A DNA stretch of 64,000 nucleotides from Micromonospora nigra (GTDB lineage Bacteria; Actinomycetota; Actinomycetes; Mycobacteriales; Micromonosporaceae): contig NZ_FMHT01000003.1 of NCBI RefSeq assembly GCF_900091585.1, positions 3,525,501 through 3,589,500 of the forward strand, in the 5' to 3' direction. Position 1 is the stretch's first letter; every line of letters begins with the position of its first letter. Position numbers and translations under genes: made by a program. Below the pieces are notes generated by a model. The model ran no database searches. It saw only the letters and a program-made list of their open reading frames with translations, and was not told the DNA's origin. This document shows positions 34,953-43,860 of the stretch, in pieces.

Positions 34953-34982
34953 TTGACTTAGAGCGCGCTCGAAGATGAAGGC
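34953..34982 (+). promoter_or_regulatory. MerR-type promoter with operator in the spacer
   Basis: TTGACT (34953-34958) is followed by the near-perfect palindrome CTTAGAGCG-CGCTCGAAG (34957-34974, one mismatch). A dyad sitting directly after the -35 hexamer, in the spacer toward the -10, is the usual MerR activator layout. It precedes the aldo-keto reductase ATG at 34991. Confidence 0.65.
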
Positions 34983-34990
34983 TCATCGGC

Positions 34991-35968
34991 ATGGAACAAC
35001 GGAACCTCGGACAGGGACTGACCACCTCCGCACTCGGCCTCGGCTGCATGGGCATGAGCGACTTCTACGGGCCGCGCGACGACACCGAGTCCATCGCCAC
35101 CATCCACCGTGCCCTCGACCTCGGCGTCACCATGCTCGACACCGCCGACATGTACGGACCGTTCCACAACGAACAGCTCGTCGGCACCGCGATCGCCGGG
35201 CGCCGCGACGACGTCATCGTCGCCACCAAGTTCGGCAACGAACGCAGACCCGACGGCAGCTTCGTCGGTGTCAACGGTCGCCCCGAGTACGTCCGCGCCG
35301 CCTGCGACGCGTCCCTCCGCCGGCTCGGCGTCGACCACATCGACCTCTACTACCAGCACCGTGTCGACCCGGCCGTGCCCGTCGAGGAGACCTGGGGCGC
35401 GATGGCCGAGCTGGTGGCAGCCGGGAAGGTCCGCCACCTCGGCATCTCCGAGGCCGCGCCGTCGACCGTACGGCGGGCGCACGCCGTACACCCCGTCACC
35501 GCCGGCCAGTACGAGTACTCGCTGTGGACCCGCGAGCTCGAGGGGGAGTTGTTCGGGACGCTGCGCGAGCTGGGCATCGGGTTCGTGGCGTACAGCCCGC
35601 TCGGGCGCGGCTTCCTCACCGGCGCGATCACCAACCCGGACGAGCTCGCCGACGACGACTGGCGCCGCCAGAACCCGCGTTTCCAGGGCGACAACCTCAA
35701 GACCAACCTCCGGCTCGTCGAGACGGTGCGCAGGCTGGCCGCCGAGAAGAGCGTCACGCCCGCGCAGCTCGCCCTCGCCTGGGTGCTCAGCCAGGGCGAC
35801 GACGTCGTGCCGATTCCCGGCACCAGGCGGATCGGCTACCTCGAGCAGAACCTCGCTGCCCTCCAGGTGCAGCTCACCCCGGACGACCGGACGGCCCTCG
35901 ACCACATCGGTGCCGACGTGGCGGGCACGCGCTACTCGGCGGACTCCATGAGAGGGCTCAACCGCTGA
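34991..35968 (+). CDS. Aldo/keto reductase
   Basis: 325 residues, NADPH-dependent TIM-barrel oxidoreductase. The catalytic tetrad is visible: Asp in [18 protein letters not shown] with Tyr, Lys in [10 protein letters not shown], His in [17 protein letters not shown]. The cofactor site is in [20 protein letters not shown]. Resembles the quinone/carbonyl-reducing AKR group induced by electrophiles. Transcribed divergently from a MerR regulator and probably activated by it. Confidence 0.92.
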   Translation: MEQRNLGQGLTTSALGLGCMGMSDFYGPRDDTESIATIHRALDLGVTMLDTADMYGPFHNEQLVGTAIAGRRDDVIVATKFGNERRPDGSFVGVNGRPEYVRAACDASLRRLGVDHIDLYYQHRVDPAVPVEETWGAMAELVAAGKVRHLGISEAAPSTVRRAHAVHPVTAGQYEYSLWTRELEGELFGTLRELGIGFVAYSPLGRGFLTGAITNPDELADDDWRRQNPRFQGDNLKTNLRLVETVRRLAAEKSVTPAQLALAWVLSQGDDVVPIPGTRRIGYLEQNLAALQVQLTPDDRTALDHIGADVAGTRYSADSMRGLNR

Positions 35969-36091
35969 CGCCGGCCGGACCAGCGGCCCGGCACCCGGGC
36001 CCGGCCGCGATGAGCGCCTGGCAATGTCCGTGAGCCGAACCTCATCGGACACCTCTGAGCACCGGTCGACAACCACGGCACTGCTCGTCCG

Positions 36092-36721
36092 GTGACCCTG
36101 CGGCCCCCACTTCGCGTTCCACGCCAGGTGGGGGCCGCGCCGTGCCCCCGTATGTTCGCCGGAACCTGGATCACTGTCGGCGTCCTCATGCTCTGGTGGG
36201 GCACCAGCGGCGTGGTGACCTGGCTGCTCGGCTGGCCGTGGACCCGGCTACTCATCGCCACCGACCGTTTCGGAACCCAGCCTGCCATGTGCAGCCGCCC
36301 CTGGGTCCCGTCGAATCCCACGGTCGACTGCTTCACTCAGTATCGCGGGCATCTGTACGCCGTACCGGAAGGAGGGGACCGGGAGGCGTACCCGTGGGTG
36401 GCGGTGGTCGGTCTGCTTCTGCTGGCGGCGTGGCTGCTCCTCCGGCGCTTCACCGTTCTCGGCACGACGGCATGGACGCCGTCACCGGTCACGCTCGGGC
36501 TCGGGCTCGCGGCCCCGTTCGGTCTCGCCGCGCCGGTACTGATGATCTACGGCATCACCGGACTCTACTGGCAGGCCCAGAACTGGGCCCCGAGCTACCT
36601 CATCGCCGGACTCCTCGCGGCAGGTATCAGCGTCGCGGCGGTCCGTCGCGTCCGGGCATCCTCAACCGCCGCGCCAGCAGCGGCTCCCGGCATGCCCGCG
36701 ACGGACAAGTCCTGGGACTGA
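36092..36721 (+). CDS. Membrane protein of unknown function
   Basis: 209 residues with GTG 36092, or 189 with ATG 36152; neither has a strong ribosome-binding site. Four hydrophobic segments: WITVGVLMLWWGTSGVVTWLLG, YPWVAVVGLLLLAAWLLL, LGLAAPFGLAAPVLMIYGITGLYW and YLIAGLLAAGISVAAV. An extracytoplasmic loop between the first two contains two Cys (CSRPWVPSNPTVDC). No family recognised. Confidence 0.5.
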   Translation: MTLRPPLRVPRQVGAAPCPRMFAGTWITVGVLMLWWGTSGVVTWLLGWPWTRLLIATDRFGTQPAMCSRPWVPSNPTVDCFTQYRGHLYAVPEGGDREAYPWVAVVGLLLLAAWLLLRRFTVLGTTAWTPSPVTLGLGLAAPFGLAAPVLMIYGITGLYWQAQNWAPSYLIAGLLAAGISVAAVRRVRASSTAAPAAAPGMPATDKSWD

Positions 36722-36936
36722 TGTGCGCGGTCGGTGCTCCGGCCCATGCGGAGGGGTGGACCCGAACGCGGGGCGGCGGCCGGAAACGCGGTTGCCGGGC
36801 GGCTCCCCGCCCAGCCTGGACTGGAGACGACGTCGGGTCGGCGAATGGAGGAAGGGTCGATCGCACCTGGCAGTAGGGCGTGGTGGACCCCGCACCGGCA
36901 GTAGCGGGACGTGCGGCGGATCCGGTCGATCTGGCG

Positions 36937-37896
36937 TCAGCCGAGGGCGCGGAGGCGGTCGGCGAGGGTGTCGCGGTAGAAGTCGAGGAAGCCGTCGGGG
37001 TCGGGGCCGGCGTTCTGCAGGACCAGGTGGTCGAAGCCCGCGTCGGCGTACTTGCGTACCGCCGCGACGTGGACGTCGGGGTCGGGGCCGACGGCGAACT
37101 GTTGCCGGATGTCGTCCTGGGTGACCGTGCGGGAGGCGGCGTCGAAGTTGACCGGGTTGGGTAGCTCGCTCATCACCTTCCAACCGGTGACCGCCCACCG
37201 GCTGGTCTGCCAGGCCGCCTCCACCGCCTGCTGCTCGTCGGGCGCCCAGGCCATCGGCACCTCCGCGTAGCGGGGGCCACTGCCCCCGCCACGTTGGTAG
37301 GTCTGCACCAGGTCGGGTTCCGGCTCGGTGGCGAACAGTCCGTCGCCGAGTTCGGTGGCGATCGCCACCGACGCCGGCCCGCTCGCCGCCACCGCGATCA
37401 CCGGTGGTTGGTCGGGGAGGTCGAACACCTGGGCGTCCTCAAGATGGAGATGCTTGCCCTCGTACGACTGGTAGCCGCCCTGCCAGAGCAGCCGGATGAT
37501 CTCCAGTGCCTCCCGGAGCCGTTCGTGCCGGCCCCGCACGCTCGGGAAGCCCTGACCGACGACGTGCTCGTTGAGCCTTTCCCCGGCACCTACGCCGAGG
37601 GTGAACCGACCGTCGGAGATGATCGCGAGGGTGGCGGCGGCCTGCGCGATGATCGCCGGGTGGTAGCGCACCGTCGGGCAGGTCACCCCGGTGACCAGGC
37701 CGACCCGGTCGGTCCGGGCGGCGATGGCGCCGAAGACCGTCCAGGTGAACGACGAGTGGCCCTGCACGTCGAGCCAGGGATGGAAGTGGTCGCTCATCTC
37801 GACGAAGTCGAAGCCCACCTCCTCGGCCCGGACGGCCTGTCGAATGATCTCCTTTGGCCCGAACCCCTCGCTGGCCAGCTTGTATCCGATCCGCAT
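36937..37896 (-). CDS. LLM-class F420-dependent oxidoreductase (FGD-like)
   Basis: 319 residues, luciferase-like TIM barrel. MRIGYKLASEGFGPKEIIRQAVRAEEVGFDFVEMSDHFHPW closely resembles the actinobacterial F420-dependent glucose-6-phosphate dehydrogenase-related family (TIGR03557). GVTCPTVRYHPAIIAQAAATLAIISDGRFTLGVGAGERLNEH contributes the F420-binding non-prolyl cis peptide region. ATG 37896 is the family start and has GGGACAG nearby. Substrate unknown; many paralogues occur in actinomycetes. Confidence 0.88.
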   Translation of the reverse strand: MRIGYKLASEGFGPKEIIRQAVRAEEVGFDFVEMSDHFHPWLDVQGHSSFTWTVFGAIAARTDRVGLVTGVTCPTVRYHPAIIAQAAATLAIISDGRFTLGVGAGERLNEHVVGQGFPSVRGRHERLREALEIIRLLWQGGYQSYEGKHLHLEDAQVFDLPDQPPVIAVAASGPASVAIATELGDGLFATEPEPDLVQTYQRGGGSGPRYAEVPMAWAPDEQQAVEAAWQTSRWAVTGWKVMSELPNPVNFDAASRTVTQDDIRQQFAVGPDPDVHVAAVRKYADAGFDHLVLQNAGPDPDGFLDFYRDTLADRLRALG

Positions 37897-38059
37897 CAGC
37901 TGTCCCGACTCTCGTAGCACATCTCCCTCGTCACCCTTCCACGCGCGGCCGGCCCGGACTTTCGAATGGGCAAAGCGACTCCGGTAAGGCCGAAGCGGGT
38001 TGTTGGGGCGGCAGCCGCGCGGGCACGTCAGCGAAAACGAGCTGGTGAGAGGGGCGACG

Positions 38060-38314
38060 ATGCCGGCACGGAAGGACATGCCCAGCACCCTGAAGCGGTC
38101 GCCGAAGAAGGCGCAGGACACCTACGCGGAGGCGCACGATTCCGCAGTCGACTCGTACGGTGAGGGCAAGCGCGCCCATCGGACGGCGTTCGCGGCCGTC
38201 AAGCACTCCTTCGAGAAGGCGGATGCCCTTGGTCAACGATCCGGCGGGGTCACTTGGTCAACGATCCGGCGGGTGCCCTTGGTCGAGCAGTTGGGCAAGG
38301 GCACCCGCGTCTGA
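38060..38314 (+). CDS. ChaB-like small protein with an aberrant C terminus
   Basis: 84 residues. The first 54 (MPARKDMPSTLKRSPKKAQDTY, SYGEGKRAHRTAFAAVKHSFEKA) match the ChaB fold, a small stress-associated protein. From residue 55 the sequence stops resembling the family, where a DHWEPK-like ending is expected. That junction coincides with a direct repeat of 21 bases, so the 3' end looks rearranged. ATG 38060 has GAGAGGGG upstream. Function of ChaB proteins is uncertain. Confidence 0.65.
   Translation: MPARKDMPSTLKRSPKKAQDTYAEAHDSAVDSYGEGKRAHRTAFAAVKHSFEKADALGQRSGGVTWSTIRRVPLVEQLGKGTRV
38228..38273. repeat. 21-bp direct repeat within the chaB-like 3' end
   Basis: The sequence starting CTTGGTCAACGATCCGGCGG occurs at 38228-38248 and 38253-38273. 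Right after it, GGTGCCCTTG (38272-38281) pairs with CAAGGGCACC (38296-38305), forming a 10-bp hairpin that may be a terminator. Confidence 0.75.
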
Positions 38315-38427
38315 CCGTTCGCCTCCGCAGCGGTCGCGGGGCGCGTCGAGAAACTCATCGGGTCGTCGTCCCTGCGGTCACGGCTCGTGCTCTGCCGCTG
38401 GCGGGACCTGGTGATCGGTCCGGCGCC

Positions 38428-39546
38428 TCAGGGGGTGCTGGCGTCGGCGTAGCGCAGGACGGCGCCGATGCCGTGCTCCAGCGGTGCGTCGTCGGGTCCG
38501 ACGAGGACGAGGTCGGCGTCGGTGCCGGCGATGGCGCGCAGCAGGCCGGCGTCGGCGCGTACCTGTTGGGGTTGGGGTACGCCGAGGGCGCGCAGGGTCT
38601 GTGCGTCGGCGGCGACCTGGGTGGGGTCGTCGGGGCCGATCCAGAGGGTGTCGGTGGAGGAGGCGTCGTTGACCAGCAGCACGGTGTCGACCTGGCCGCG
38701 CTGGAGTGCGGCCACGACCTCGGTCAGGCCGGTCGGCGTCGTGCCGTCGCCGGATTGGGCCCCGTAGCGGTCGATGACGTCGCGGGTGTGGCGGTCGGCC
38801 ACCTCGGCGATGGCCTGCACGGTCACGTCATCGAGGGCGGCGTTGTCGGCCCCGGCGTGTCGGGAGCCGGCGTCGGTGCGGACCGTGCGGTCGCGCCAGC
38901 GCACCGGCAGCCGCTCCACGAACAGCTGCGCCGCCCGGACATCCCCACCGACGACGATCACCTCGGCACCGATGGACTCGGCGAGATCCACGGTGGCGGC
39001 GGCCACGTCGCCGGCGTTGCGGTCCCAGGACACCTCGGCCGTCTGCTGGTAACGCCGGTGTGACCAGCCGCCGGCCTGCACCTTGCGCAGCGGGAAGGTC
39101 TCACCGCCCTCGACGGTGCGCTGCCGGGTCATGCCGCCGGCGGTGATCGCGTCGAGGTCGCCGCCGGTACGGTCGGCGAGCACCCGGACGTGCGGAATCT
39201 CCTCGCCGCGCTGGACGAGCAGCGGCATGACGTGGGGCAGCGGACCATGGTGGGCCTCGTCGCCCGGTGGGGGATCGGGCAGCGGCTCGACCAGGGTGAC
39301 CTGTCCGGCGCGGGCGAACAACGCCAACCCGTACCGGCCGGGCTGGGCGGGCTGGTCACGGACAGCCTGGTCGAGCGCGTCCAGGGTCGCCGCCTCGGCG
39401 CCCTGACCGATCAGGTGTTCCCGCAGTGTCCGCCAACGCAGCTGCACCTCGTGGTCGGCGTTCTCGCCGGTCCGGCTGGCGTCCAGGTAGACCGAGGTCC
39501 ACGGGCCGGGCTGGGCGAACAGTGGGCGGAGAAAGCCCAGGTTCAT
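38428..39546 (-). CDS. baeRF-family (Rv1230-like) peptide-release-factor-like protein
   Basis: 372 residues. Begins MNLGFLRPLFAQPGPWTSVYLDASRTGENADHEVQLRW, typical of the actinobacterial baeRF2 family distantly related to archaeal/eukaryal eRF1. A middle eRF1-like domain is around AEVIVVGGDVRAAQLFVERLP and a C-terminal domain around VVAALQRGQVDTVLLVND. Family members are proposed to act on stalled ribosomes or RNA; catalysis is unproven. ATG 39546 has AGAGAGGAG upstream. It lies among stress-type genes. Confidence 0.8.
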   Translation of the reverse strand: MNLGFLRPLFAQPGPWTSVYLDASRTGENADHEVQLRWRTLREHLIGQGAEAATLDALDQAVRDQPAQPGRYGLALFARAGQVTLVEPLPDPPPGDEAHHGPLPHVMPLLVQRGEEIPHVRVLADRTGGDLDAITAGGMTRQRTVEGGETFPLRKVQAGGWSHRRYQQTAEVSWDRNAGDVAAATVDLAESIGAEVIVVGGDVRAAQLFVERLPVRWRDRTVRTDAGSRHAGADNAALDDVTVQAIAEVADRHTRDVIDRYGAQSGDGTTPTGLTEVVAALQRGQVDTVLLVNDASSTDTLWIGPDDPTQVAADAQTLRALGVPQPQQVRADAGLLRAIAGTDADLVLVGPDDAPLEHGIGAVLRYADASTP

Positions 39547-39694
39547 GACAACTCCTCTCTCGTGGCTTCCGGACCTCCTACCCCCACATCTCCCGGCATC
39601 ACGTCCCGTTCGTGGGCGCTGCGCCGTGCTGGCGAGACCGGAGGGGCGGCGGGGTGGCGTGCCGGTACGGCCCGGCACGCCACCACCGTTCCCG

Positions 39695-40117
39695 CTAGAA
39701 GCGGTAGTACGGGTAGGGCGGGTAGACGTAGCCGGCGCTCCAGTACGGCGCGACTCCGTAGTAGCCGTAGAGGGACTCGTAGTACTCGGACTCGTCGACG
39801 AGGTCGGGGTCGTAACGGGGCGCCTCGGACACCCGGTCACGGGGCTCGCCCACGCACACCAGGTCGTCGGAGACGCTGGTGACGGCGTCGACCGGGATGA
39901 ACGACGGGGTGGCGCCGAAGCCGAGGATGCCGCCGTGCTCCACCCGCAGCATCCGTACCTTGTGCTGTTCGCTGTCGATCAGCAGGTCATCGACCTTGCC
40001 CAGGTCGTTGCCGTCGCGGTCACGGACCCGGTGGCCACGGATGTCCTCGGTCGGGTCGACGAGGACCTGGTCGCTGTCACCGAGCTTGATGAGCGACACG
40101 GAACTCTGGCGGGTCAT
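39695..40117 (-). CDS. PRC-barrel domain protein
   Basis: 140 residues. A PRC beta-barrel covers about residues 20-90 (DPTEDIRGHRVRDRDGNDLGKVDDLLIDSEQHKVRMLRVEHGG, PVDAVTSVSDDLVCV). The tail is very rich in Tyr/Pro (ESEYYESLYGYYGVAPYWSAGYVYPPYPYYRF) and may be disordered or aggregate-prone. Such proteins are common near general-stress sigma factors in actinomycetes. ATG 40117 has GGGAG about 8 bases upstream. Confidence 0.83.
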   Translation of the reverse strand: MTRQSSVSLIKLGDSDQVLVDPTEDIRGHRVRDRDGNDLGKVDDLLIDSEQHKVRMLRVEHGGILGFGATPSFIPVDAVTSVSDDLVCVGEPRDRVSEAPRYDPDLVDESEYYESLYGYYGVAPYWSAGYVYPPYPYYRF

Positions 40118-40194
40118 CGTGGTCTCCCTTCTCATCGTCGTGTTCGGGTGCTGCCGCCACTACCGTGCCGGGGCGGCGGGCAAACGGCACCGGA

Positions 40195-40863
40195 TCAGCT
40201 CAGGTGGACCGGTGCGCGTCGGGCGACACCGGGCCAGTGGGTGACGTAACCGGACTCGTCGAAGGCGATGGTGGCGTTGCCGGTGTCGGACTCCATGCGC
40301 ATGCCCCCGTCGGGCAGGAGCCACCGCCGGCTGTCGACGACGACCACGGCCAGCGACGGCGGCACGACCAGACCGACCCGGACGTTCGTCGGTTCGGCCT
40401 CGGCACGGTCGCATCGGGGCAGGGTGGCGAACAGCGGTGCGCGGGCCACGGCGATCTCGCCGACGCCGTCGAGGCGATCGGTGTCGTCGATGCCGGCGAG
40501 CGGCGCCGCTGCACGTCCGACGCGGCGCAGGGCAGCGTCCAGGTCACCGCTGTCGTGGGTGTCGACCCGCCACTGGTCCGCGTCGCGCCGAAGGTTCACC
40601 TGGCGGTGCCAGCCCGCACCCTCGGCGGTCGCCGACAGCATCGTGCAGCGCCCGTCCGGCTCCCGGCGCAGGCGGTAGTGCAGGCAGTACGGCAGGACTC
40701 CACCGACGAGCGCGACGCCGTCGGCGGCGGTGAGCTGCTGGTCGACGACGGCGAAATCGGTTCCGACGACATCGAGGCGTTGCCACAGCAGCGCCCGGTC
40801 CAGGGCCGGATCGAGCAGGGCAGCGGATTCCACGCCGGCTTCCCTGGTGGTGAGGCCTGACAT
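40195..40863 (-). CDS. Putative glycolipid-binding-domain (PF06475-like) protein
   Basis: 222 residues. Two-lobed pattern with YRLRREPDGRCTMLSATAEGAGWHRQVNL, a middle LFATLPRCDRAEAEPTNVRVGLVVPPSLAVVVVDSRRWLL and C-terminal ATIAFDESGYVTHWPGVARR. That order resembles the putative glycolipid-binding family, where a TNTLPIRRL stretch is usual; here it is degraded to PLFATLPRCD, so the assignment is tentative. ATG 40863 has GGGAG six bases upstream. Confidence 0.55.
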   Translation of the reverse strand: MSGLTTREAGVESAALLDPALDRALLWQRLDVVGTDFAVVDQQLTAADGVALVGGVLPYCLHYRLRREPDGRCTMLSATAEGAGWHRQVNLRRDADQWRVDTHDSGDLDAALRRVGRAAAPLAGIDDTDRLDGVGEIAVARAPLFATLPRCDRAEAEPTNVRVGLVVPPSLAVVVVDSRRWLLPDGGMRMESDTGNATIAFDESGYVTHWPGVARRAPVHLS

Positions 40864-41257
40864 GCTCATCTCCCTTCCTTGGTCGTAGCGGCCGGCTCTA
40901 CCCCAGTCGGCACACCCCGACACACGGATCGCCCGCGGCCCCCGGCCGTTGAGCGGTTGCGGTGCGCGCGCCGGTGGTGGTGCCGGGGCAGATCCGATTC
41001 CGACAGAAGGGACCCGACGATGTACCCCGGTCACACCCGGCGGGTGGACGTCGTACGCCGGTGACGGCTCCATGACAAGTCGTTGACAGTTTGCCGAGGG
41101 CGGTTTTCGCGTCGGCGTGGCGGACATTGCTGACGGTGAGGCCCGGGACGGGAGGTCCGGTATCCGGGGCCGAGGTGAGCTGGTGCCGTCCCCTGAGCAC
41201 CACCTCCCCGTCCGGGCAGGGCAGAGGCCCCCGCCAGTCACGAGCATTGGGAGCGTC
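40864..41257. other. Gap of 394 bases between PF06475-like and sigma-factor genes
   Basis: Divergent promoter region. TTGACA at 41083-41088 followed by GTTTGCC and GCGGTTTTCGCG could belong to a sigma-type promoter for the downstream gene. A 14-codon frame (41020-41064) with a good AAGGGA site is present but has no other support. Confidence 0.35.
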
Positions 41258-42754
41258 ATGTCTTCGATCGGTGCTGTCCGGGACACGCCCACCCGCGTCG
41301 CCGGGGCCGAGCGCCGGGAACAGGCGACCGTCGCGGCGATCCGCCGGCTGCGGGACCCCCGCTGCCCCGGCGGCGAGCGCGACCGCCTGCGGCACACCGT
41401 GGTGCGCTGGAACCTGCCACTGGCCCGGCAGTTGGCCCGGCGCTACCAGCACCGCGGCGAGGCCCTGGACGACCTGCAGCAGGTCGCCGCACTCGCGCTC
41501 GTCAAGGCTGTCGACGGGTACGACCCCGACCGGGGTCACACCTTCACCGGTTACGCCGTCCCGACCCTCCTCGGCGAGCTGAAACGGCACTTCCGGGACC
41601 GGGTGTGGAGCGTGCACGTGCCGCGCCGGCTGCAGGAGCGGTGCCTGGAGGTCACCCGAGCCCGCGACGACCTGACGCAACGGCTGCACCGACGGCCCTC
41701 GACCACCGAACTCGCCGCCGCCCTCGGCATCAGCGCGGCGGAGGTCCGCGCCACCGAGGGCACCAGGTCGGCGTACCGGGCGGACTCGCTCAACCGGCCG
41801 GCCGGAACCGACGACGACAGCTGCGAACGGCAGGACCTGCTAGGCGCGCGGGACGAGGCGCTGGAGGCGGTGTGCGACCGGGAGACGCTGCGCGCCGCCG
41901 TCGCGCGGCTGACGCCCCGCGCCCGCCACGTGGTGAGCCGGTACTTCTACGGCCACCGAACCCAGGGGCAGATCGCCGTCGAGCTGGGAACGTCGCAGAT
42001 GACCGTGTCGCGGGTGCTCACCCGCGCCCTCGCCACGTTGCGGACGATGCTGTCCGAACGTGCCGCGGAGCCACTGCCCACCGGGAGCGGCCACGGGAAC
42101 CTGCGCGTGCGGGTGTACGGGGCCGGCCGGGGCCATCTGATCGGGGCCGTCGGGGCCGTCGGGGCCGTCGGGGACGTCGGGGATGCGGCTGCGGCGGCCC
42201 GCCTCCGGCAGCTGCTCGTGGACCTGGCCCGCACCCGACGGCCCCGCACGCTCACCGTCGACCTGCGGCACACCGGGCGACTGCCGATGGCAGCCGTCCG
42301 GGCCCTGCTCGACGCCCGCCGCGTCTGCGCGGACGTGGAAGCTCGCTTCTGCCTGGTCAACGTCACCCCCGAGGTGTACGACCCGCTGTGCCGCATCGGG
42401 CTCGACCGGCTGCTCGACATCCGGCCGGCAACGCTTCCTCCTGCCGCCGGTGGCACAGCCGCTCCGGCGGCTACCGCGGACGGCCGTCCCACCGGCGGCC
42501 GCCCCAAGGGCTCGGTCGAGGCCGTCCGGCACCTGGACGTCGCAGCGGCGCGGCGGCAACGGCTCGCCGCTCCGACCCGAGCACCTGGCGTGGCCCGACA
42601 GGCGTTCGACGTCTGCCGGGGCCGGCCGAGCCAGTACCGCCCACGGGACCGGAGCCGGGCGTGGCGGCCGGCGAACCGGTCGCCACGCGTCGTCACGACT
42701 CGTCACCGGATGCCTGGCGGACGGTCACCTCCTGGGTTGCCGAGGCGATGGTGA
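41258..42754 (+). CDS. SigB/SigF-type sigma factor fused to a STAS domain
   Basis: 498 residues. Residues about 45-115 are sigma region 2 (NLPLARQLARRYQHRGEALDDLQQVAALALVKAVDGYDP), about 125-190 region 3 (VPRRLQERCLEVTRARDDL, RRPSTTELAAALGI) and about 215-260 region 4 (LTPRARHVVSRYFYGHRTQGQIAVELGTSQMTVSRVL). A Gly-Ala-Val linker coded by a 9-bp tandem repeat leads to a STAS-like domain (about 310-390; ARTRRPRTLTVDLRHTGRLPMAAVRALLDARRV, CLVNVTPEVYDPLCRIGLDRLL). STAS proteins are normally separate anti-sigma antagonists. A basic, disordered tail of about 100 residues follows. ATG 41258 has GGGAG. Its 3' end overlaps the convergent MscS gene by 62 bases. Confidence 0.85.
   Translation: MSSIGAVRDTPTRVAGAERREQATVAAIRRLRDPRCPGGERDRLRHTVVRWNLPLARQLARRYQHRGEALDDLQQVAALALVKAVDGYDPDRGHTFTGYAVPTLLGELKRHFRDRVWSVHVPRRLQERCLEVTRARDDLTQRLHRRPSTTELAAALGISAAEVRATEGTRSAYRADSLNRPAGTDDDSCERQDLLGARDEALEAVCDRETLRAAVARLTPRARHVVSRYFYGHRTQGQIAVELGTSQMTVSRVLTRALATLRTMLSERAAEPLPTGSGHGNLRVRVYGAGRGHLIGAVGAVGAVGDVGDAAAAARLRQLLVDLARTRRPRTLTVDLRHTGRLPMAAVRALLDARRVCADVEARFCLVNVTPEVYDPLCRIGLDRLLDIRPATLPPAAGGTAAPAATADGRPTGGRPKGSVEAVRHLDVAAARRQRLAAPTRAPGVARQAFDVCRGRPSQYRPRDRSRAWRPANRSPRVVTTRHRMPGGRSPPGLPRRW
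42143..42178 (+). repeat. 9-bp tandem repeat in the sigma-STAS linker
   Basis: Three perfect GGGGCCGTC units and a fourth with one change (42143-42151, 42152-42160, 42161-42169, 42170-42178). In frame they give GAV repeats, so slippage would change linker length by three residues without a frameshift. Confidence 0.85.
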
Positions 42755-43643
42755 TGCCGGCCTTCTCCAGCCGGTGCAGGACCGTGCGGGTCACCGTGTC
42801 CTTGACGGCACGCGCTTCCCGGACCGGTACGACGAATCGCGCGGACAGCTCGATCCAGTTGTCGGTGGCCCGGACGAACACCCGAGGGTCGACCTCGGTG
42901 CGGCCGACCGGGTAGCGGCGGCGCATCTGCTCGATGGCCTGCCGTGCGCCCAGCGACGACGATGCCCGCTGCGCCTCCTCGCGGAGGATCCGCTCCGCCT
43001 GCTGCCAGTCGTCGCGGTAGGAGATCGTCAGCGTCAGCTCCTCCCACAGGTACTGCATCGTGGCGGTGCTGTTGTAGACGGGTTCGCTGAACACCGCCTT
43101 GTTGGAGATCGAGACGGTGCGGCCGGTGTACTGCCGGCCCCGTACCCACGAGCTGTCGTCGCTACCGGAGCCGATCTCCAGCACGGTGGTGCGCAGCGGC
43201 GTGATGTCGAGGACGTCGCCCCGGACGCCGCCCATCTGGATCCGGTCGCCCACCCGGAACTGCCGACTGGTCATGATGCTGACCCAGCCCGCCAGGGCAC
43301 CGATCACCTCCTGCATGGCGAAGGCGAGGCCGGCGGCGACGAACCCGAGCACGACGCCGATCCTGCCGGCGAACGGACGCCACAACACGGCCAGTGCCAC
43401 CAGCAGGATCAGGACGGTGGCGTAGTGGGTCGCCTTGCGTACGTAGTAGCGGGCGTACGCGTCGGTCACCCGCCAGCCGGCCAGCCGAGCTGCCGCCGAA
43501 CCGACGAGTATCGCAACCACGACCAGCATCGCCGTGGTGACGAGCCGGCCGCCGACACTGCTGTTGTCCCGCACCAGATCGAGAAACGCGTCCATCCGGT
43601 GGTGCTTCCCCACCGCGGGCCGGCCGAAGCGCGCCCACTCCAT
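42693..43643 (-). CDS. MscS-family mechanosensitive channel
   Basis: 316 residues. Three N-terminal helices (RLVTTAMLVVVAILVGSAAARL, HYATVLILLVALAVLW, the pore helix GVVLGFVAAGLAFAMQEVIGALAGWVSIM) and the beta domain FRVGDRIQMGGVRGDVLDITPLRTTVLEI, then the alpha-beta domain and VREARAVKDTVTRTVLHRLEKAGITIA. Protects against hypo-osmotic shock. ATG 43643 opens the frame; ATG 43595 has a better GGGGAAG site. The last 62 bases overlap the convergent sigma-factor gene, suggesting antisense effects. Confidence 0.87.
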   Translation of the reverse strand: MEWARFGRPAVGKHHRMDAFLDLVRDNSSVGGRLVTTAMLVVVAILVGSAAARLAGWRVTDAYARYYVRKATHYATVLILLVALAVLWRPFAGRIGVVLGFVAAGLAFAMQEVIGALAGWVSIMTSRQFRVGDRIQMGGVRGDVLDITPLRTTVLEIGSGSDDSSWVRGRQYTGRTVSISNKAVFSEPVYNSTATMQYLWEELTLTISYRDDWQQAERILREEAQRASSSLGARQAIEQMRRRYPVGRTEVDPRVFVRATDNWIELSARFVVPVREARAVKDTVTRTVLHRLEKAGITIASATQEVTVRQASGDES

Positions 43644-43860
43644 CCGATGGCACCGCTCGTCCTGCCACGAGTCGTAGCGGGCGGACCTGTCAGGTCGAAC
43701 CGCACTTCCTGCTGGTGCACGTCATCGCCGACCACACGAACCGGCCGGTGCGGGAGGCGTCGCCGGGTCGGCGGGTGCACCGATGTCGTTCTCAGGGACC
43801 GGCACGCCCGGCCGGTGTCCACCCGGACGGGTGATGGCCGAGGGACCGGGGTGATCAGGG

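Noticed and set aside
41020..41064. 14-codon frame with a good ribosome-binding site before the sigma-factor gene
   Set aside because: Too short to judge and no conservation can be tested here; kept only as a remark.
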